Origin: Stomorhina lunata
Taxonomy: Eukaryota > Arthropoda > Insecta > Diptera > Rhiniidae
Length of the DNA stretch: 64,000 nucleotides
NCBI GenBank assembly: GCA_933228675.1
Contig: OW121741.1
Location: 112,958,361-113,022,360 of the forward strand
Direction of reading: 5' to 3'
The notes under the pieces were generated by a model. The model was not told the DNA's origin. It searched no databases and worked only from the letters and a program-made list of their open reading frames with translations. Positions 48,977 to 60,759 of the stretch are shown here, piece by piece. The stretch's first letter is position 1; each line of letters starts with the position of its first letter. Both the position numbers and the translations under genes were made by a program.

Positions 48977-50281
48977 CCTAGTAAAACTTTTCATTACCAA
49001 ATAATGAGTTAAACAGTTAAACTATTGAACACGAACTACTTACTCATTCGCTGTTTAAGTCATTACATTAACATTGGGATGTCATTGGAGGCAAGTACTT
49101 ACCAATTGCAGAAAAGTAATGACTTGGGTAAGCAATTTGAAAGCAACAACAACAACAGCAACAACTTTTTTGTTGCTGTTTTATTAAAAACATATAGTTT
49201 TAAACGAAATACAAAATTTTTTTATGATCCCATGGGGGCTCGAACCCAGACCCTCCGACTGCTAGGCAGAGACTCTTCCACTGAGCTACTTCATATGTTG
49301 AAAACTTAGCAGCTTATAATTAATATAAACAATTTTTATTTTTAGATTCAAAATCATGTGAAAATTACTTTGTTTTTCCCTGCTTTTTTTTGCTTTGTTG
49401 TAATTTTTGGAAAAATATTTTTATACGATTTTTTGTAATTATTTTAAAACTTTTTTAAAATTATTTTAAAACTTAAACAATTTAAATCTTCTTTTTTGAA
49501 TAAGTTTTTACGTAAGATTGACTCTTACTTACTTAAATGTTACAATCTGTTAAGGTCAAAGTCCGAGCATATTTTAGAATTCCATGGATTTCGATCTTGT
49601 GCGAATATTCTCCAATTTTATTAGCCAAGCTTTGAAAAATGTTCCTCTACTTGGTCTTTCTATCGAAGTTTCGGACATCCTCCTCTAATATTAGGTAGTG
49701 GGACATTTCAATTCTAATTTTATCCTCTTCATTGTATTTTTTTTTTTCAAGAGAGGGTTACTAGCCCGTAATCCTAACCCGTTTTTACCGATCTTATGGG
49801 ACAACTCTCGGAACATGTTAACTAACAATATTAATGGGTGTTAAACTAGCTTCCCTGGTGATACCATGAGGAGGTGTGTGTCCACAGTTGAGATGAAGGA
49901 TGACCCAGATAAGTTGGGCTTACCAAGTTAAGACCAATTAGAATCGTGTTTGGTATTCAACATCCCCTACATAATCAAAATTGACTCATGATGGTATTTT
50001 TTCATTAACGTGAGCTAGTTTTACAAATTTTTTTACAGAAGATAATATTTAAGTTCTTAAAATTCAAAAATCATTTAAAAAGACTCTTTTAATAAAAAAA
50101 AAAAACTAAAAAAAATTGTTGCCCTTGGTGGGATTTGAACCGGGGCCATTCAGTTTAAATTACCATCTTAATTACAAATAAGTACTTCTGTAATAACTTA
50201 TTATTTATTCGGATGGTATGTTGTAGTCGTTACAAGGTAACCAGTTATCAGAGTACTTGCCATTACCAAAGTTTTGCTGGG
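48977..50281 (-). mobile_element. tRNA-bearing 1.3-kb TIR element, copy 3 (reverse orientation)
   Basis: The left terminus is CCTAGTAAAACTTTTC and the right is CAAAGTTTTGCTGGG, so it is inverted relative to copies 1 and 2. Flanking TTT at 48974-48976 and 50282-50284 is compatible with a 3-bp target duplication. Sequence is nearly identical to the other copies throughout. It abuts array I on the left and non-satellite DNA on the right. The 94-codon + frame at 49025-49309 reads the CAA repeat and the antisense of the tRNA-like module, and is not a gene. Confidence 0.88.
49223..49295 (-). pseudogene. tRNA-like module in TIR element copy 3
   Basis: Reverse complement of the module at 32041 with fully paired TATGA/TCATA, intact A-box (TAGCTCAGTGG) and B-box (GGTTCGAGCCC), and anticodon-loop CTAGCAG (AGC). 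Preservation in an inverted copy shows the module is an original part of the element. Confidence 0.65.
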
Positions 50282-50375
50282 TTTATAGCACTTTTGTCTT
50301 AGTCGCCAACAAAGCAACAACAAAAGTGTGGGAAATAAAGAAATGATAAAACTGAAAAATGTTTGTGTGTTTCTG

Positions 50376-50510
50376 TTCGGATGATAATCTGCGCTTTATG
50401 TTGATATTTGTTGGACACAATAATAATAATTCGTATTTATTCAGTCCCTCAAATTATACATAATGTGAGGTTTTCGCTCTGTCTAGAATTAGGGATAATC
50501 CTCCTGATGA
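50376..50510 (+). repeat. diverged duplicate of 38291-38424
   Basis: See the partner segment. It lies just right of TIR element copy 3. A 61-codon frame here (50408-50593) is not conserved in the partner, which argues against coding function. Confidence 0.7.
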
Positions 50511-50689
50511 GATGGTCTAACCAACCATCGAAAGGTTTCCCCACCAACATTTTTTGGTTTTATCAAAAAACTATTTATTACAATAATAAATAATTGTAAT
50601 AAATTGGGATTCTTAGTGCAATACACTTCAGTAAAACTTTTTAATTAAATGTTTGATGTCCCAAATTTTGATAAACCTTTTTGAAAAAT

Positions 50690-51480
50690 ATTATGTTGAA
50701 AATGTTTCTAAAAAAGAAAGTTATATCTGAAATTTTTTTATAGAAATTGTTTTATATCGAAAAATTTTCTAAAGAAAACATTTTATATCGAAAAATTTTC
50801 TGCAGAAAAAAATTGATATTTGAAAGTTTTCCGGAGGAAAAATTTTATATCCAAAATCGAAAATTTTTTTAAAGAAAAAATTTTATATCAAAAATTTGTC
50901 TATAGAAAAAATTTTATATTGAAAAATTTTCTACAGAAAAAAAAAACACCAAAAGTGTTTCTATGGAAAAAATGTAGGTATGACGAAAATATTTCTATAG
51001 AAAAACTTTTATACCGAAAATATTTCTATAGAAAATTCTTTAAACCGATAATTTTTTTATTTTGATACCAAAACATTTTGTATAGAAAAATTTGTATACC
51101 AAAATATTTTTTATACTGAATAAATTGTATACCAAAGATATTTCTTTAGAAAATATTATATATGGAAAACTTGTATAGAAAAATTTTGATACAAAATAAT
51201 TTTGTATAGAAAAATTTTTATACCGAAATTTTTTTTATACAAAAAATTATATACCGTAAGTAGTTCCATAGCAAAAATTGTAAACCGAAAACTGTTCTAT
51301 AGAAAAAATTTATAACGAAAATTTTTAAAAAGAAAAGTTTTGAAACCAAAAAATGTTTCCATAGAAAAATTTTGATACCAAAAAATTTAATATAGAAACA
51401 TTTTGATGTCATACGTTTTTCAAAGTACCTTTTCTTTTAAATATTTGATGTCATACATATTTCTTAGTACATTTTTAAAA
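50690..51480 (+). repeat. AT satellite array J (~30-bp unit, degenerate)
   Basis: Units of the array I type (ATACCGAAAATTTTT with CTATAGAAAAATTTT) with more variation, including a TATACCAAAAT sub-variant at 51060-51230. Lys/Phe-rich frames at 50820-51065 and 51218-51412 are artefacts of the repeat. Confidence 0.85.
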
Positions 51481-52729
51481 ATATTTGTGTCCTTGGTTGC
51501 TCATTTGTGGAACAGAGCAATTGTCTATAAAAATTTTAAACATACCAAAAATTTTTTATAAAAATTTTTAGAACTCAAAAAATTATTTAAAATGTAATTT
51601 TTTTTAGAAGTTTTATTATTCATATTTTTTTATAAATATTTAAATATTTCAAAAATTTTGTCTAAATTAAATCAAACATTAGAAAAATTGTAAACTTTTT
51701 AAAAAATATGTATAAAAAAAATTAATTCCTAACTTACTTCTAAAACTCAATTTATTTCCCAGTAACATAAAACCTTATGAAACACTATTTTATTTTATCA
51801 AATACTAATTTATTTTGTTTAATTCGACAAACAAACTTTTTTTCTCCCAAATGTACAGAAAAATAGAAGCTCAATAACAAAATTCTAATTAAATTTAAAT
51901 TTTCTACGTACTCTAAACCCCAAATTTACTTTGTAATACATACTTTTTTTACCAGTTCAAAGTTTTCCTTTTTTTCAAAACGTTAATTTGAATGTTTGAA
52001 AAAAAGGAAAAACATAGACACAAACACACACACACATAAACATATAAAAATAAATAAACTTTGAAATGTAATTAAATTCGACTGCAAAAACACATTGAAT
52101 TGGAAAAAATCAATTAAATTTTTATATCTGTTCTGCTTTAGCCATCAATCATTTTGTAGTGTCAAGGGAGATGAATTTAAAACAAAAAAAAAAAAAAACT
52201 GCAGCAGTAGAAACCCCCTAACAAAAAAAAAAAAAAAACAATTTAAACTTTATTTTTAACATACATATAAAACTAACTAAATCAAATGAATGATTTGAGA
52301 TTGATTGCATGCCACGTGTAAAAAATGGTAGAAAAGAAAATGTAGAAAAAGTGAAGCATACTACAGATTTTATGCAGATTAAATAAAATGCAGATGGATC
52401 GTTGGTGTTAGAACTCTACACCAGGAAAAAGTGTTGCATACTTCTGATAGTCGAAATAGCAAAAATTTTTAGTAACGAAGTGAGTATTTTTATTGAGATT
52501 GATGAAAAAATTAAGACTGACAAATGTTTCTATGTTTGGGGTGTTTTATCAAAAATCTAGAATCGAATTAAACTAAAATATTTTAGGGAAAAATAAAGAA
52601 ATAATATGTTATTTGGGTTTATTTATTTGAGACTGATAAAATTAGTTATATTGATATTCATGAAATTTGTATATCAGAAAATAATAATCTATTTCACAAA
52701 ACCCCACTTTTTGCAGCATTCGATATCGT
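51481..52729. other. AT-rich sequence, nothing recognised
   Basis: It holds A-rich and T-rich runs and a short CA repeat near 52020-52035. No gene or element is identified. Confidence 0.45.
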
Positions 52730-53070
52730 AGATGTAAGTTATTCCAGAAATATTTGCAAAGCCTACTTTTAAGATAATTTTAATAATATATAACATATCA
52801 GGTTCACTATATTGCACAGTGGTGCATATGAGTTTTTTTTTTGGTATTAACTCAACAATTTCTATACTACTAGACAGATTTTAAAGAAATTTGAAACATC
52901 AGGAGAAGAGGAGGAAAGCTTTTGGAAAAATGTTTAAGTACATATCTATCGGTAGCACAGTGGGCTCTACAGTGAACCAAAGGAAATATAACAGTTTGGA
53001 AAGTGGGACCTATAGAAGGTACCATAAATAATGGTCCGGTTTTGACGAATTTCAATGGGCATTTTCTGTT
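52730..53070. repeat. dispersed-repeat fragments including a piece of INE-like element
   Basis: 52730-52797 matches 25341-25408. 53002-53070 (GGACCTATAGAAGGTACCAT, AATAATGGTCCGG, GACGAATTTCAATGG) matches the interior of the INE-like elements in minus orientation. The intervening part is unassigned. Confidence 0.6.
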
Positions 53071-53329
53071 CCAAAATTTAATTCCTCTGCCAAAAATATT
53101 AGAAGATCATGCAAATTTGGTACACATGCTTCTATCAACTTTGTTAAGAAAATTTTAAATTTTATATGAATTGACCACGCCTATCGTTCCCCGCCTATAT
53201 AAGCCGAAAACAGTTTTTCGCTCCAAATGTTTGTTTCTTAACCGTTAGTGATGAAACTAAACCCAGATTATCAGTATTCCAAAAGTTAAATATAAGGAAG
53301 TTTTCTTTGAAATCTGCCACTCCCACATA

Positions 53330-53605
53330 TAAGCCGAAATTATTTTTTGTTTATTTTTGTTTCCTCACCAAAAGTCTTAAAACTTAAATCAAATTATCAG
53401 AGTTATAAAACTGAAATATATGCAAAGTTTCAACATAATAAAATAATTATTATCCAAATTATTAACAAATATAGACTTTTATTCATCTTCCATCATTTCT
53501 TTAACGACATCATCAACTTCCAAAACATTTTTATGAGTTTGGCATCTTATGCTGGTAACATAAGGATTTGGGGCCGGATTCGCTATTCGATCGAAAACTC
53601 AGACT
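53330..53605. repeat. dispersed repeat, inverted partner of 58090-58390
   Basis: CACCAAAAGTCTTAAAACTT, ATAAAACTGAAATATATGCAAA, AGACTTTTATTCATCTTC, CCAAAACATTTTTATG and TTATGCTGGTAACATAAG recur in order on the opposite strand at 58120-58370. Both lie beside INE-like sequence, so they may be arms of a larger composite element. The 87-codon frame at 53347-53610 is not conserved in the partner. Confidence 0.7.
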
Positions 53606-53639
53606 TTTAAGCGAATATTGTGAAGTATAATTTAGGGAT

Positions 53640-54668
53640 GTTCAAAGTTACTTCGATGCAAAAAATTTATTGAAATTTGGTTTGGTACCATTTTTAAGCC
53701 ACTCTTATCTTTTAAGCCAAACAATATACTTAAAAATTTTGTAATGCAATCAATAAATGTGAGAAAAATATTGAACACGTATTTGGCACTTTTTTGATTT
53801 CGGGGGCCAAAATGGGTAAAAAAGGGATAAAATGATAACTTAACACCTCATGAAGTAGTATGAAAAGGAACAATATGTTAACTGCGTTTTTATTAAAAGT
53901 ACCAAATGCAATTGGTGCCAAGTACCAAATATGCGTATGTAACTTTTTAGAAATTAGGGGAAAAAATTGGTAATGTTATAAGTTTTAAACAAATGAATGT
54001 GTTTCTGTCTGTATGTCCTTTATAGAACAGTAAACTATGCATTTAACCATGTTATGCTCATGTAATAATCTTAAGCTAAAGTTGTTGCGCATGAGACGAT
54101 GAAGGTTTTTCACTAATTTTCGACAGGTGGCGCCACTGAAAATTACTCAAAATGAGTTAAATCGTAAACTGTGCATTTGATCAGGCTATGATCTTTAGCA
54201 AAGTTGTTGCACATGAGCCGACGAAGGTTTTCTAGTTGGTATGATTAATTTTCGACAGGTGGCGCTACTGAAAATGACTAAAAATTAATTAAGTCGTAAG
54301 CTGTGCATTTGATCATGCTATGATCTTTAGTAAAGTTGTTACGTATAAGCCGACAAAGGCTTCTTAGTTTAAATGACTAAGTTCCGAAATGTGACTGCAT
54401 TGAAAATTACTCAAAATTAATTAAATCGTAAACTGTGCATTCGATCAGGCTATGATCTTTAGCAAAGTTCTTGCGCATGAGTCGACGGAGGTTTCTAAGT
54501 CGGTATGACCAATTTTAAAAATTATTCATATTAAACTATGCACTTGATCATGTGTTCTCATATGATCATATGATCTCTGAATTTATTTTAGTTGGTTAGT
54601 ACTTGAAAAAATAAAATATATGAAAACTTTAAAATTTGCCTCGAGCAAGGCTCGGTCGCCCAGGTACT
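53640..54668 (-). mobile_element. Helentron-like family 3 element, reverse copy lacking the 3' end
   Basis: The reverse complement matches 15610-17080. The right end carries the CGAGCAAGGCTCG hairpin, and four diverged modules with GGTGGCGCCACTG-like and GATCTTTAGCAAAGTTGTTG words lie at 54050-54510. It lacks the LTR and so preserves the empty target site. The final 230 bp, including the CTCTTACTTG end, are absent. Confidence 0.7.
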
Positions 54669-56107
54669 ATTATATTAAATATCTTAAAAGTAAAATTTTT
54701 CGAAAATTAACAGATTTAAAAAAATTGGATTAAATCAAATTTTTTTCACTTAATGTAAGCGTATCTTTTCATTTCAATTACTTTATTACAGTAACTTATA
54801 CATCCTTCAAATGAAAAACAATCTTCTAAGAAAACAATTTCAAATACCATTACTTTTTACAAACAAATGAGTGAATAGAAGACAGCGGCTTTTAACATCA
54901 AAATCTCACTTAGTACAACACTCTTACTAACCATCATCTACATTAACAAATTATGAATTCAGTTTTCCTTTTTGTACTTTATACATCCTTTTACTCTTCT
55001 ACTGGCCAACAGCCATTATCATCATTAAATCTGAAAAAAACGAGTAACAGGGAAAAGAGCAGTGGAAACAAACAGTCAAATGCAAATGTGTTTTTTTTTC
55101 TTTCTTTATCAGCTTCAAAAGTATGTGGCAAATTAGAAATGTAGGGAAAAGAGCAAAGGAAAAAAAAAACAAATTGTTAGTAGCTTGTTATGTGAGGTAG
55201 TCACTCAACTTTGCCAGACAAAACTGTTGTAATGTTCATATCCGTTGATGGTTTCTTTCCGGTGACTGAAGAAGTTGTTTTTTTATCTTTTTGTATTTTC
55301 TTGAAGTATAATGATTTTTTTCTCTGTGCTGTTAGCGCTTTTAGATGCATATTTATCTTTTACTATTGTTAAGTAGTCTTAGAAGAAAATGTTATATGAA
55401 AATAACGTGAATTTAGTCAGTATGAGTTTAGACAAAAACATTTCTGTGATTAAATTTTTGAACATTATTGTAAATATACAAAGATTAAAGTAAAGTCTCA
55501 GTAAAGATATTTAAAGAAAATAAGGAATTCATTTCTACTTAGTATACAACTCTTATTGAAAGTCTAGAATTTCTAACAATTTTAATTAAAGAATTTCCTT
55601 AAAATTCCCCATCTTTAGTTAAAGTGTTGCTTATTTACTTGCTTCACTCACTTGAAGTCTTAAACACTAACAAAAGAATTTTCATATATTTAACTTGAAT
55701 TTTAGTTTTACTTTAAATAGTTTTACCAAGTATTCAGTTTGGTTTTGCCTTTTATATTTAATTTTTATTTTAAAATTTTACTCATACATACTTTTCTCTG
55801 AAATTTACTTATGAATATTTTAACTGCATTCACGTACAAGCACAAAAATGTTCTTTCATCTTTAACATATGAATAAATATTTTTTGAAAATAAAAGTAAC
55901 TTTTCAACAAAGTATTACAAGTACATTTTGTTTTAAATGTTTGTTACATATACAAAAATGTTTGTAAGTAAATTCTTTGCTGTTAGTTAGTTTTGAAACA
56001 TGTTGCAAGCATATGCTGAAAGGAGTTTTATTTTGAAACAATATATAGACAACAATACTTTTTGTTTTGTGAGTAATGCATATAATATAATGTATGAATA
56101 TAAGAAA
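54669..56107. other. AT-rich sequence, no gene recognised
   Basis: Short open frames (54953-55144 on +, 55904-56170 on -) have no recognisable domain. No repeat structure is seen. Confidence 0.45.
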
Positions 56108-57740
56108 AATAAGTAAGAGTGTTATATTTGGCTGTGCCGAATCTTGTATACCCACCATCAAATTGTACAAGAGTGCAGATAATTCAAAATGTTGACCAAC
56201 TGTGGTATTGTTGGTAATATATTTGGACTAAATTCGGTTGCAGTGGTATAGTTACTCTAGTTCAACATTTAGAAGTATCTACGTGGTTTCCCTAGTATTT
56301 ACCTTGGACAAAATGCTGTTCGATAACCGAATATAGTTTTACATTAATAATAAGTTCCTAATGCATCTACCGTGTATAAAGTCTGGACCAAACATCGACT
56401 GATAGCTATCTAATTTCGTAGATGCAATCTTAATACACTGCACGTACTTCCAAATCTTTTTGATTGTAGATATAAAAAGGGGATGTTATATATAAAAGAT
56501 CTACAGCCAAATAATGACTGATTGTTACAAAATTTAATATACTAGCTGGTATTATTATAAAGTTTATTTGTGCAAATTTAGTGGCCATAGCTGACAAAGT
56601 TTATAATTTAATAGCTTTTAACTGGCGTTTGTGGCATTTTAGTGATTACCGGGAGCGGTTTTTATATGAATGCTATGATCAAAAATTTACCGATTCCTAT
56701 AAAATTTGACATACTGACTAAAAGTTGCATAAAACTTCTCTGTTCTAAATTTAGTAGTCATAGATTTTATAATTTTATTCAATTTATTAGCATAAATGTG
56801 ATTCCCGGGGCAGGGTTATATGGGAGCTCTTAATAAATGTGAACCTATTTTACCCATTTTCAGCACACAATTTCTATAACATATCGAAAATACTTTTGCT
56901 AAATTTTGTCTCTCTAGCTCTTGTAGTTAAGGAACTATCACGCTTTTCTCTGACGGAAAGACGGACATAAACCGTGTTTTCTTTTTGAATTTTTGTGTTT
57001 CCGCAAGTTTATGGGAGCTATGGTCAAATAGTGACCGATTGGACTTGCTTTTGTAAAATTTTGTTGCTATAACCCTTTTAGTTAAGGCACTATCGCGCTT
57101 TTATCTGACGGACAGACGGACATAAACCCCCTATTCTTTTTGTATTTTTGTGTTTCCGTAAGTTTTTTATATGGGAGCTATGGTCAAATGGTGACCGATT
57201 GTGACAAAATTTTGCACACTGATTTGCACTGACATAGGACCTCCTCGTTCTAAATTTAGTGATTATATCTATTACAGTTTTAGATTTATTGGCATATAAG
57301 TGTATTTTAGGTGAAACTTTGGCTGTTTCAGTAAGTTTTTTGTATGGGAGCTATAACTAAATGTAAACCGATTTTGATGTAATTTTATATGCTGCCTAGG
57401 GCTTATGCAAAACTTCTATATACTAAATTATATCATCATAGCTATTATAGTTTGTTATTTATTAGCAAATAAAAGATTAGCTTAGGCGAGGTTATACGGG
57501 AGCTGTGGTCAAATGTTAACCGATTTTGCCCAATTTCAATACCAAAATTTTCTCGGAGATGAAAAATGAAATTAGCTAGCCTCTTTCGTTTAGGCGTTAT
57601 CGTGATTTCAACAGACAGACAGACCGACGGACATAAGGATTCAGAATATATATCGTTTTTGATTTTTGAGCCAATATTAAGGAAATTACAAACGGAATGA
57701 CAATCTCAATATACCCTCCATTCTTTTTGATGGTGGGTAT
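56108..57740 (-). mobile_element. Helentron-like family 2 element, longest copy (1.63 kb)
   Basis: The left end is the 3' terminus: AAGTAAGAGTGTTATATTTG, then hairpin TTGGC/GCCGA. The right end is the 5' terminus with CCATTCTTTTTGATGGTGGG. Inside, modules of about 180 bp recur with TATGGGAGCTATGGTCAAAT, GTGACCGATT and GACGGACATAAACC (near 57000, 57170 and 57340), and a GACAGACAGACCGACGGACA tract lies at 57609-57628. No transposase-like frame is present. Orientation is opposite to 14262-15480. Confidence 0.75.
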
Positions 57741-58119
57741 AAAAAATACATATATTTTAGAACGATAACAGTTTGCAAGATATTCAGGTTTTAAAGATGG
57801 CACTTAAAAATGCAATGTTTTTCGTGGAAAATAAAAAGGTTAGCTTTGTGCTCTGATTACAATCAAATAAAAGGTGGAAATGTATTCTTTCGATTTAATA
57901 AATAAAATTCTAATAATATTCCATCTGTTGAACAAAGTTATAAATTTTATGAAAAAAAGTCATATGAAATTTTACTTCAATATTCCAAAGAAACATCATA
58001 CGTAAAATGTATTGCATACTTTTAGGGCTAAATATTTTAATGTTAACAATAATAACAATATGTTAGATATAATTAAACGGGTGTTTAAAAGAATTGATGA
58101 ATAAGATGAATAAAATAGA
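57741..58119. other. AT-rich sequence with short dispersed-repeat words
   Basis: 57885-57950 resembles 60540-60595 (GAACAAAGTT, GAAAAAAGTCA), and 57995-58030 resembles 52750-52785. No gene is recognised. Confidence 0.45.
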
Positions 58120-58383
58120 TTCTTATGTTACCAGCATAATACGTCAACCCCATAAAAATGTTTTGGAACTTAAACTTTTATAAGTTTAAGTTCCAGAAGA
58201 TGAATAAAAGTCTATATTTGTTATTCATTTTGATAGTTATACACTTTGATATTTTGAGAGCATTAGATAGGAGATAGCCGTGGCAAATTCTTTGAAATTT
58301 GTATATATTTGAATTTTAAAACTCTGATAATTTGTGGTAAGTTTTATGACTTTTGGTGACGAAAGAAAAATTTTGATAGAAAA
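58120..58383. repeat. dispersed repeat, inverted partner of 53330-53605
   Basis: Matches 53330-53605 in reverse orientation. It differs from its partner by carrying the perfect hairpin at 58165-58194 where the partner has unrelated sequence. Confidence 0.7.
58165..58194. repeat. perfect 13-bp inverted repeat, 4-nt loop
   Basis: GGAACTTAAACTT (58165-58177) is the exact complement of AAGTTTAAGTTCC (58182-58194) around TTAT. The homologous position in the repeat near 53490-53525 has no hairpin, so it was gained or lost after the two copies separated. Confidence 0.85.
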
Positions 58384-58683
58384 ACGTGTAAGAAAGTGAT
58401 ATAGTCGGTCAAGCCCGACCATACAACACCCTTCACCACTAAGATCAAAGGTGTTATTTTTCCTGTATAAAGACAAATATTTGTTAGGTACCATAAATAA
58501 TGGACCGATTTTGACGAATTTCAATAGCCATGGTCCCACTATCAAATGATCTGTGTCAAATTTTATTAAATTATCTTCAGAATTGCGACCTGTAGTTTGA
58601 TTATAAGCTTTACATGGGGGTCCATCCAGACGGACGGACATCACTATATCGACTCAGAAAGTGATTCTAAGCCTATTGGTGTG
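58384..58683 (-). mobile_element. INE-1/DINE-1-like element, internally deleted
   Basis: The left end has GTAAGAAAGTGATATAGTCG with an intact hairpin (GTCGGTCAAGCCCGAC). The CCCTTCACCACTAAG block follows, then a deletion joins directly to TAGGTACCATAAATAATGGA. The right side retains the inverted GACGGACGGACATC tract and CTAAGCCTATTGGT. A 135-codon minus-strand frame (58237-58644) spans it by chance. Confidence 0.75.
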
Positions 58684-60759
58684 ATGATATTGTAACTTAA
58701 TATGTCTTTTTTTAATTTTTTTTAGGTTCATTGACTTTGTATGTATTTTATTAGTTTTATTGCCATATTTTTATTTATTTATGTGAAAATATTTTATTTC
58801 TTAAAAAAATCTTTTTTTATTTTGATTTTCGTGATCTTTTTAGTGATAAGATTTTATTGTTTCCGTACGAAATTTTTACTTTATCAAAACACGAATTAGA
58901 AATAAATATTTTTCATTTATACAAATAATAGCATAAAACAGAAATGTTGTTTTATCTCAAATACAAATACTATATCCAAAATTAGGGAATTTTGCATTGC
59001 ATTTGTAGCAATTCTATTAATTGTTATGGTTCTTATACAAAAAGTTGAAGTTGTCAGTATTTAGAATTAAATATAAGATATCATGTATATCATCTCTAGC
59101 TCGTTTAGTTTATGAGAAAAATTTGTTATAATTTTCCAATAAAAGTATTTTCATATGAGAACTTGAAAAAAACTTAACTGATCGCTAATATTTCGATATA
59201 TATTTTTTATATTATAAAAAAATATAGTATGAAATATCAGCACGTTTCTACGCTCTAGAAACTATAAACTAGGTTTAGGAAATTAGAAAATATTCTCTTT
59301 ACTTTCTTGATTTATTTTGATTTATTCCATTATTCCCATAAATGGGTGGCATATACTTGAATTTGTTCTATTTTCTTACATAAAAAGAAAACAAAATACA
59401 AAGTAAAAAAGTTTAACTATTGTAACAATTTCCTTAAAAACTTTCTCTACTCGTAACAAAAATCAAGTATGTGGAAGTATATATTTAATTCTTTGTTTTT
59501 ACACATCCATACATATATATTTTTATATATGTTAACATATATGTAAGTACACACATGTGTGAGTATTTATATTGTATACAAAATAAAACTTTAAAGAAAA
59601 TACTTTTCTAAGTTTTAGTTAAAAACTATAAAGAAAACTTTTCCCTGAAACTTAAAACATTTTTACAAACTTTAAATTTCTTAAGAAAATCTTAAATATT
59701 TAACTTAAAATTTGATGAGTAACTGAAAAGAAATTTAAACTTTTGTTTAGTTATAGATTTTCTTAAAATATAACAATTATTTTGGACCTGAAAATATTTT
59801 AGGGGGGAAATGTTAATTGATGATGTTTTCTAATAAGTATTTGGTTTCTATAAGGGAAAAAGGAAACTTTTGCAATAAAACTTAGCTTTTATATTTTTGT
59901 TGAAGGTTACATTGGTCAAGAGCCAGAATTATATTAAAGTAAACTCTTTTTGTATTCTGTATTATTTTATGGATTTTGGCAAAATTTAAACATCCAAATG
60001 CTGAAGATTTCTTATATGCAAAATATCATCTTTAATGATTTTATCCTGACGTTGCATATGGTATTTCTGCTGCAAAAAGTCCATTTTTTGACAACCCCTT
60101 TTAAAAAATCCAATAATGCAGTTCTATAGAAAAGAGTCTTGATATCAGAGATCAATAAGAGTTTTTAAGAAAAAGTTATATTTTGCATTATAAAAAAGGA
60201 ATTGAAATGTTCTTAAGTTCTAAAACGAAAAGTGTTGAAAATTTTTTATCAAACTCAGTAGCTCATTCATCGAACATAGTTTTATAGCTTTAATCTTGAT
60301 GTAGATTTAGTTAAGATACAGAATCTTTTTTAGTCTGCAAAAGAAAATAACTTAGTGTCGTATATATTTTAGCAGATATCAGGAAATCAAAAAAGCTCTA
60401 CAAAATTTAGTGTTTTCATTTTTCTTTGGACAAAAACTAAATTGGCTGGGTTTCGATCGGTAGTCCCACTATAACTGTGTGAAAGGTGAAGGAGTCTTCT
60501 TTAGATTGAGCGAAAAAAATTCAAGAAAATCTGCCAATCGTAGAACAAAGTTCAAAATTTTCTGAAAAAAGTCACATAAATTGTTACGCACAATTTAACT
60601 ATAAAGTGTTGCTGTCATTTAGGCGTAACTTTTTAATTAAATTGAATTTAAGTGTAAATCCCAGTTGGCGGATTCTAACCAAAATTAGTATACGTCTTTT
60701 TTTGGTCAACCTTTTGGGTCATCCTTTGAGAAATATATTATATTAATAACAAAAAGAAA
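58684..60759. other. AT-rich sequence, no gene recognised
   Basis: No gene, complete element or tandem array is identified. Runs such as ACATATATGTAAGTACACAC near 59535 are low complexity. Confidence 0.45.

Noticed and set aside
49025..49309. 94-codon frame, with related frames at 32071-32310 and 37209-37412
   Set aside because: It reads a CAA/GTT repeat and the antisense of a tRNA-like module inside a TIR element. Similarity among the three frames reflects element copies and not a protein family under selection.
58237..58644. 135-codon minus-strand frame
   Set aside because: It spans the junction of a dispersed repeat and a deleted INE-like copy, and related copies do not keep the frame open.
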